Origin: Gavia stellata
Taxonomy: Eukaryota; Chordata; Aves; Gaviiformes; Gaviidae
Direction: 5' to 3'
DNA: 64,000 bases
Assembly: GCF_030936135.1 (NCBI RefSeq)
Contig: NC_082612.1
Coordinates: 18,981,475 to 19,045,474 of the forward strand
A program made the position numbers and the translations under genes. The notes beneath the pieces were generated by a model. It was not told the DNA's origin. It ran no database searches and was given only the letters and a program-made list of their open reading frames with translations. Shown here piece by piece: positions 60,303-64,000 of the stretch; the first letter of the stretch is position 1; every line of letters starts with the position of its first letter.

Positions 60303-60920
60303 GGTAATTAAAGAAATCAACCGGGTACATTTGAAATACAAGTGCAAAAAGGCTACGAGAGAATGTTTTCTGTACATTTCTTACAAAATATTACATACAT
60401 CCCATCCTGAAGCGGTACTTCACGCACCGCTGAGCCCACGCACCGCGTGCGCACACCAGCTGTAGCTTTTCCTCCTTATGTGCAGGACGTGGAGCTAACG
60501 GAAAGCTCCCGTTGGAGTCTGGGCAGACGCTTTTAGGGCAGCGGGAGGTAAATACAAGGGGTGAACGCAGGGACCTTTCTGCCCGGCATGCCCAGGCGCA
60601 GCTCTGAGAGTGCCCGGCCGCCACTGTGCCCCTGGGGCAAGCGGGCAGCATCACCCCGCAGACACTCACAGCTCTCGGTGGCTCTCCGGTTTGCTATGGG
60701 AAACGGCTTTTCTCCCTGCGGTTTGGCGTTTTCTCTCTATCTGGCATCACCTCCCGCTTCGCACCCCCGTGTAGCGTGCCCAGGTCGAGCCCTGGCGAAC
60801 CCGCCTCCGTTCTATCCACCACGGCTTCTCAGGAAGAAGTCAACCAGGCTATATAGCAAATAAATTAACCCCCTCCTCCCCCTGTACCCCCCCAGTGCCG
60901 ACGAGGCTGTGGGGCACGCG

Positions 60921-63335
60921 TTAGTACCCGTCCTGGCAGTCGTTGTCGTCGTAGTCGGCTGCAGGCTTCTTGCGGTAGGCGCCCGGCCGCCGTTTGCGAC
61001 TCCCGCTCTCCAGGCTCTGCAGCGAGCTGTCGTCCCCACGGCTGCTGGACTCATGGGTGGCATCCTCCTGGGAGTGGCTCTCCTCCTCCTCATCATCATC
61101 GTCCTCCTGGGACTCGCTGTTGGTGCTCTCTGTGGACCTGCTGTCCTCGCCTGCATTGTCCTCTTGGCTGCTGTCATCCTCCGGGGATGCGCTCCGGCTC
61201 TCGGCTGATGCGCTCGGCACATCCCCGTCAGGGTTGGAGTCATTCTCGTCCTCCTTTGACTCTTCCACGGTGTCCTCTGCGGACTGGCTCTGGTCGCCAT
61301 CATCTTCCCCGGACTTACTCTGGTCGCCCTCGTCTTCCCCGGACTCGCTGTCAGGCGTGGACGGCACGCTCCTGTCCTCGGCAGACTCCCGGTCCTCCTG
61401 CCCTTCCCGGGACCGGCTGCCGCTGCGCTCGCTCGACGTGCTCACCACCTCCTGGGAGTTGTCCTCCGGGGACTCCCCCGGCTCTTTGTCCGACCGGTCA
61501 GCAGTGCCCTCCCTGGACTCGCTGCCCTCGCCCTCCCTGGAGGGGCTGTCCTCCCCATCCCCGTCCTCCCCGGAGCGGCTGGCGCTGTCTTCCTCTGACC
61601 GGCTGTCGACAGGCTCTTCCAACCGACTGGTGTCCTCCGTGGATGGGCTCTCTTCTGCCGAGTCAGCGTCCTCCACCTCTGGGGACCTGCTGTCGCCCTC
61701 CTCCCAGCGTTGGGAGCCAGCCCCCCGGCCGCTCTCTCGGCTGCTCCCCGGGGCGCGGGGGCCAGCTCGGCGCCCCTTGTAGCTGCTGCCCGGGCCATCG
61801 AAGATGGAGGGATCATCTCCCTGCATGGCTTCGTCCTCGAAGTCATAGCTCTCTTCCTCCTCCTCCTGGCTGCTGCTGCTGCCGCCTCCCCGCCTGTAGC
61901 TCCGCTCATACCAGCTGCCGAGATAGTTCCTGTACCGCCGGTGGTCCGCCCCGATGCTCTCGCTGCTGCTACTACTGCTGCTGTCGCCGTGCCCTCTGCC
62001 AGCCCCGGCGTCCCCACGGCCAGCGTCGCGGCCGTGTTCGCCCGCCCTGTCGGCACCAGCCACGTAAGTAGGACCTTCGCTCCCCTCCTCTGCCCCATTC
62101 TCATCGAAGGTGTCGTCCCCACTGTCGTCCTCCTCGTCCATGAGCCCGCCGGCATGGGAGGGAAGCCCGTTGACTCCAGTGCCATGGTGCTCTCTGTTGT
62201 CATCATCGTCAGCGTCGCGTGCGTCCTCCTCCTATTGAGGTGACAAATGGAGAGGAATGCAAAAGCTTGCAGGTCACACGCGCTATCGGCACTGCTCACC
62301 GCGCAGGCCAAGCGCTACCCTAACCGACAGCAGATTTGGGGCTAAACGCTCTTTCCTGGCAGAGCAAAACACCCCTCTCCACTCACTCACCAGGAAACCA
62401 AGGCCATTCCCATCCCGGGCGCTCGTGTCCTCATGGTCCACCCAGTTCAGGTGCTGAGCCTCCCCAGCTCTGCCTCCCTTGTCTCGGCCATCGTGCTCGC
62501 CCAGCTCCTCGCCCACGGCATTCCCACCCGCCGGGTCCTCGGCAAGGGCATTGTCCCCCCTCTCCGCACTGGCAGGAGGACGTCTGTCATCTCCACCACC
62601 CGGGAGGTTGCCCAACTTGTTGATGTAATCTTCGCTTGCTGCGTCCTGGAGGCAAAACATGACATGGTGCTTTGGTTTATTAAACACCACCACACGTTTA
62701 CTGCTACTGCTACTGCTGCGGGATGATGTCTCGCTCCTAAGCCATGCAAGCGGTCAAGCCTTTTTCGTGGCTCGCACCTCAACCCTTCAGTTGTTTCTGC
62801 TGATGCAAAAAAAAAAAGTAGCCACCAACAAAAGGGCAACCCAGAAAAGCCCAAACAGTGACAGTTCAGAGCACAGAAACTCCTTTTTCAGGACCAACAC
62901 AGCAGAACGCATCAGGTGAATTGGGAATGCACGCAGGGAGGCAAGGCGAAACGAGGTGGAACCACCCCAGCTTGAAAAGACTGAGTAGATGGGCAAAGCT
63001 CAAAGACCCGCAGAAGCGGTAGCTCTTTCCCCAGGTGCCTGGTCCGAGCGTGCCTGCCCGGGGCCGGCTCCCCATCCCAGACTTGCTCCGGGAGCGGCTG
63101 CCGCCTGTGGGACTGGGGCACCCCCCGGCTTACCTCCTGCTGGGCACCGCGGCGGGGCCGGGCAGGCTCGCGGCCGGGCACCTAAAGACATCCAGGAGAC
63201 ATCTGATCAGTGATGGGTGCGCCTTGGCTGGGCGAAACGGCCGGGGTTTGGGGGTTGAGTACCTGCCCGGTGGGTACTTACGGGGTGAGCGCAGGCTACG
63301 GCCCAGAGGAGCAGCACCAGCAACGCAGCCCTCAT
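60921..63335 (-). CDS. DMP1: Dentin matrix acidic phosphoprotein 1
   Basis: DMP1 is a secreted acidic phosphoprotein of osteocytes that controls mineralisation. Four phase-0 coding exons were found: 63282-63335 (MRAALLVLLLWAVACAHP), 63134-63181 (VPGREPARPRRGAQQE), 62391-62645 (DAASEDYINKLGNLPGG...) and 60921-62231, about 555 residues. The big exon has DDSGDDTFDENG, matching human DDSGDDTF; MQGDDP near 255, aligning with the human BMP1 cleavage site MQSDDP; dense Ser-x-Glu phosphorylation sites; and the diagnostic end DDNDCQDGY. RGD motifs lie at 63, 191 and 517. The counterpart of the small human exon 4 was not found between 62646 and 63133, so it is lost or missed. The non-coding first exon was not found before 64000. 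Confidence 0.93.
61270..61344 (-). repeat. DMP1: Short in-frame tandem duplication in DMP1
   Basis: Two adjacent copies of about 30 bases encode SGEDEGDQSK and SGEDDGDQSQ. This is local duplication within the acidic phosphorylation domain. Confidence 0.75.
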
Positions 63336-64000
63336 GTCGGTTGAGATCCCCGCGGCTGCAACAGGGAGCAAAGTATTCGCAAACTAGAGCAAAGAATTTG
63401 CACATGCCCCTGGCTTTAACTCGGCCCTGCAAAGCCCTTCCCACGGCACCACGTGGGACGACGGCACCACGAGCCTTGCCGTCCCGGCACGTGGTGCTCA
63501 GCCTGGCGCGTCACCAAATGAGCCAAGGGTTTGTCCTCGTGCCACCTCCCGGCATCTCCTTTGCAGCAACTCCCCTTTAGTTTAGGCTTTGAAAAACCTG
63601 GCAATGTTCTTGCAGATTTTCTGCCTAAACATCATTAAAGAGCAGGAAACCTCTTCCGAATTCCCTGGTCCCACAGCAATGTCACCGGCCACCCAGCCGA
63701 GCTCGGTGGCCACGATGGGAGCCGGCACCGCAGATGGGCAGCGCCGTGAGAGCGCGGGCTGCAGAGCTGCGCCTCCCCCCCGGCGTGGGCCCCACTGCCC
63801 CGTAAAACCTCCCGCCACCCCAAAGCGGAGCACCCTGATAAGATAACCCCGCGGAGAGCTGCATCCCCAGCGGCCACTGGGTCGGTCTGGGGTCTGGGTC
63901 AGACTGGCATCCCAGCGGCACTGCTGCCTGCACAGGCAGGGAAAGCAGCCGGGGCTTTCCTCCAGCTCTGCTCTCGTTTTCCAAGTCCCTTAAGCAGCCC
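63336..64000. other. Sequence upstream of the DMP1 signal-peptide exon
   Basis: By analogy with SPP1, MEPE and IBSP, this should be DMP1 intron 1 and possibly its first exon or promoter. I found no TTTAAA plus inverted CCAAT pair and no convincing donor, so exon 1 may lie beyond the right edge. No repeats or other genes were seen. Confidence 0.45.

Noticed and set aside
60994-62071. Long plus-strand ORFs opposite DMP1, rich in Ser, Leu and Pro
   Set aside because: They are reverse-strand shadows of the GAG/GAC/AGC-rich DMP1 exon.
1-64000. CRISPR arrays, operons, prophage or bacterial-type systems
   Set aside because: The window is vertebrate nuclear DNA with spliced genes; no direct-repeat/spacer arrays were seen.

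Overview
The window is bird genomic DNA. Single-exon prediction fails here: the genes are split into small phase-0 exons, most shorter than 120 bases, that I rebuilt by hand from splice sites and recalled chicken and human proteins. All host genes lie on the minus strand, so transcription runs right to left: DMP1 (60.9-63.3 kb), IBSP (47.9-50.9 kb), MEPE/ovocleidin-116 (40.1-44.7 kb), SPP1/osteopontin (11.4-14.2 kb), then the first two coding exons of PKD2 (2.6-10.6 kb), which continues past the left edge. This is the tetrapod acidic SCPP (SIBLING) bone and eggshell matrix cluster next to polycystin-2. Avian origin is supported by an ovocleidin-116-type MEPE, absence of DSPP from the covered part of the cluster, chicken-like osteopontin and CR1 LINE copies. 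The proteins differ from the chicken ones I recall, so it is probably another bird.

Layout. 1-10.95 kb: PKD2 introns 2 and 1 (AT-rich, with a solo LTR, a CR1 fragment and an AT-rich microsatellite) and a strong GC-rich promoter/exon 1 island. 11.0-15.7 kb: SPP1, six coding exons plus a non-coding first exon. 15.7-39.7 kb: about 24 kb without a convincing gene, holding two CR1 copies and one long unexplained ORF. 39.7-45.5 kb: MEPE, four coding exons plus a non-coding first exon. 47.7-51.8 kb: IBSP, six coding exons plus a non-coding first exon. 51.8-60.3 kb: spacer with a roughly 650-base pure purine tract and a CR1 copy. 60.3-63.3 kb: DMP1, four coding exons found; its first exon was not found and may lie off the right edge. 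Base composition changes from AT-rich on the left to very GC-rich from about 37.5 kb rightwards.

Biology. SPP1, IBSP, DMP1 and MEPE encode secreted, acidic, Ser/Glu/Asp-rich proteins that bind calcium phosphate or carbonate mineral and integrins (bone; MEPE also eggshell). Each has an 18-20 codon signal-peptide exon, short phase-0 exons and one large acidic 3' exon, which fits origin by tandem duplication. Nine RGD integrin motifs occur across the four predicted proteins (SPP1 3, IBSP 2, DMP1 3, MEPE 1). SPP1 and MEPE have almost the same core promoter: an inverted CCAAT box 21-22 bases from a TTTAAA box. I found no wholly new system. The best leads are the shared promoter layout, the multiplied RGD motifs, the purine tract beside IBSP, repeats at the PKD2 first splice donor and 5' leader, and a possible secreted-protein ORF at 29.2 kb.
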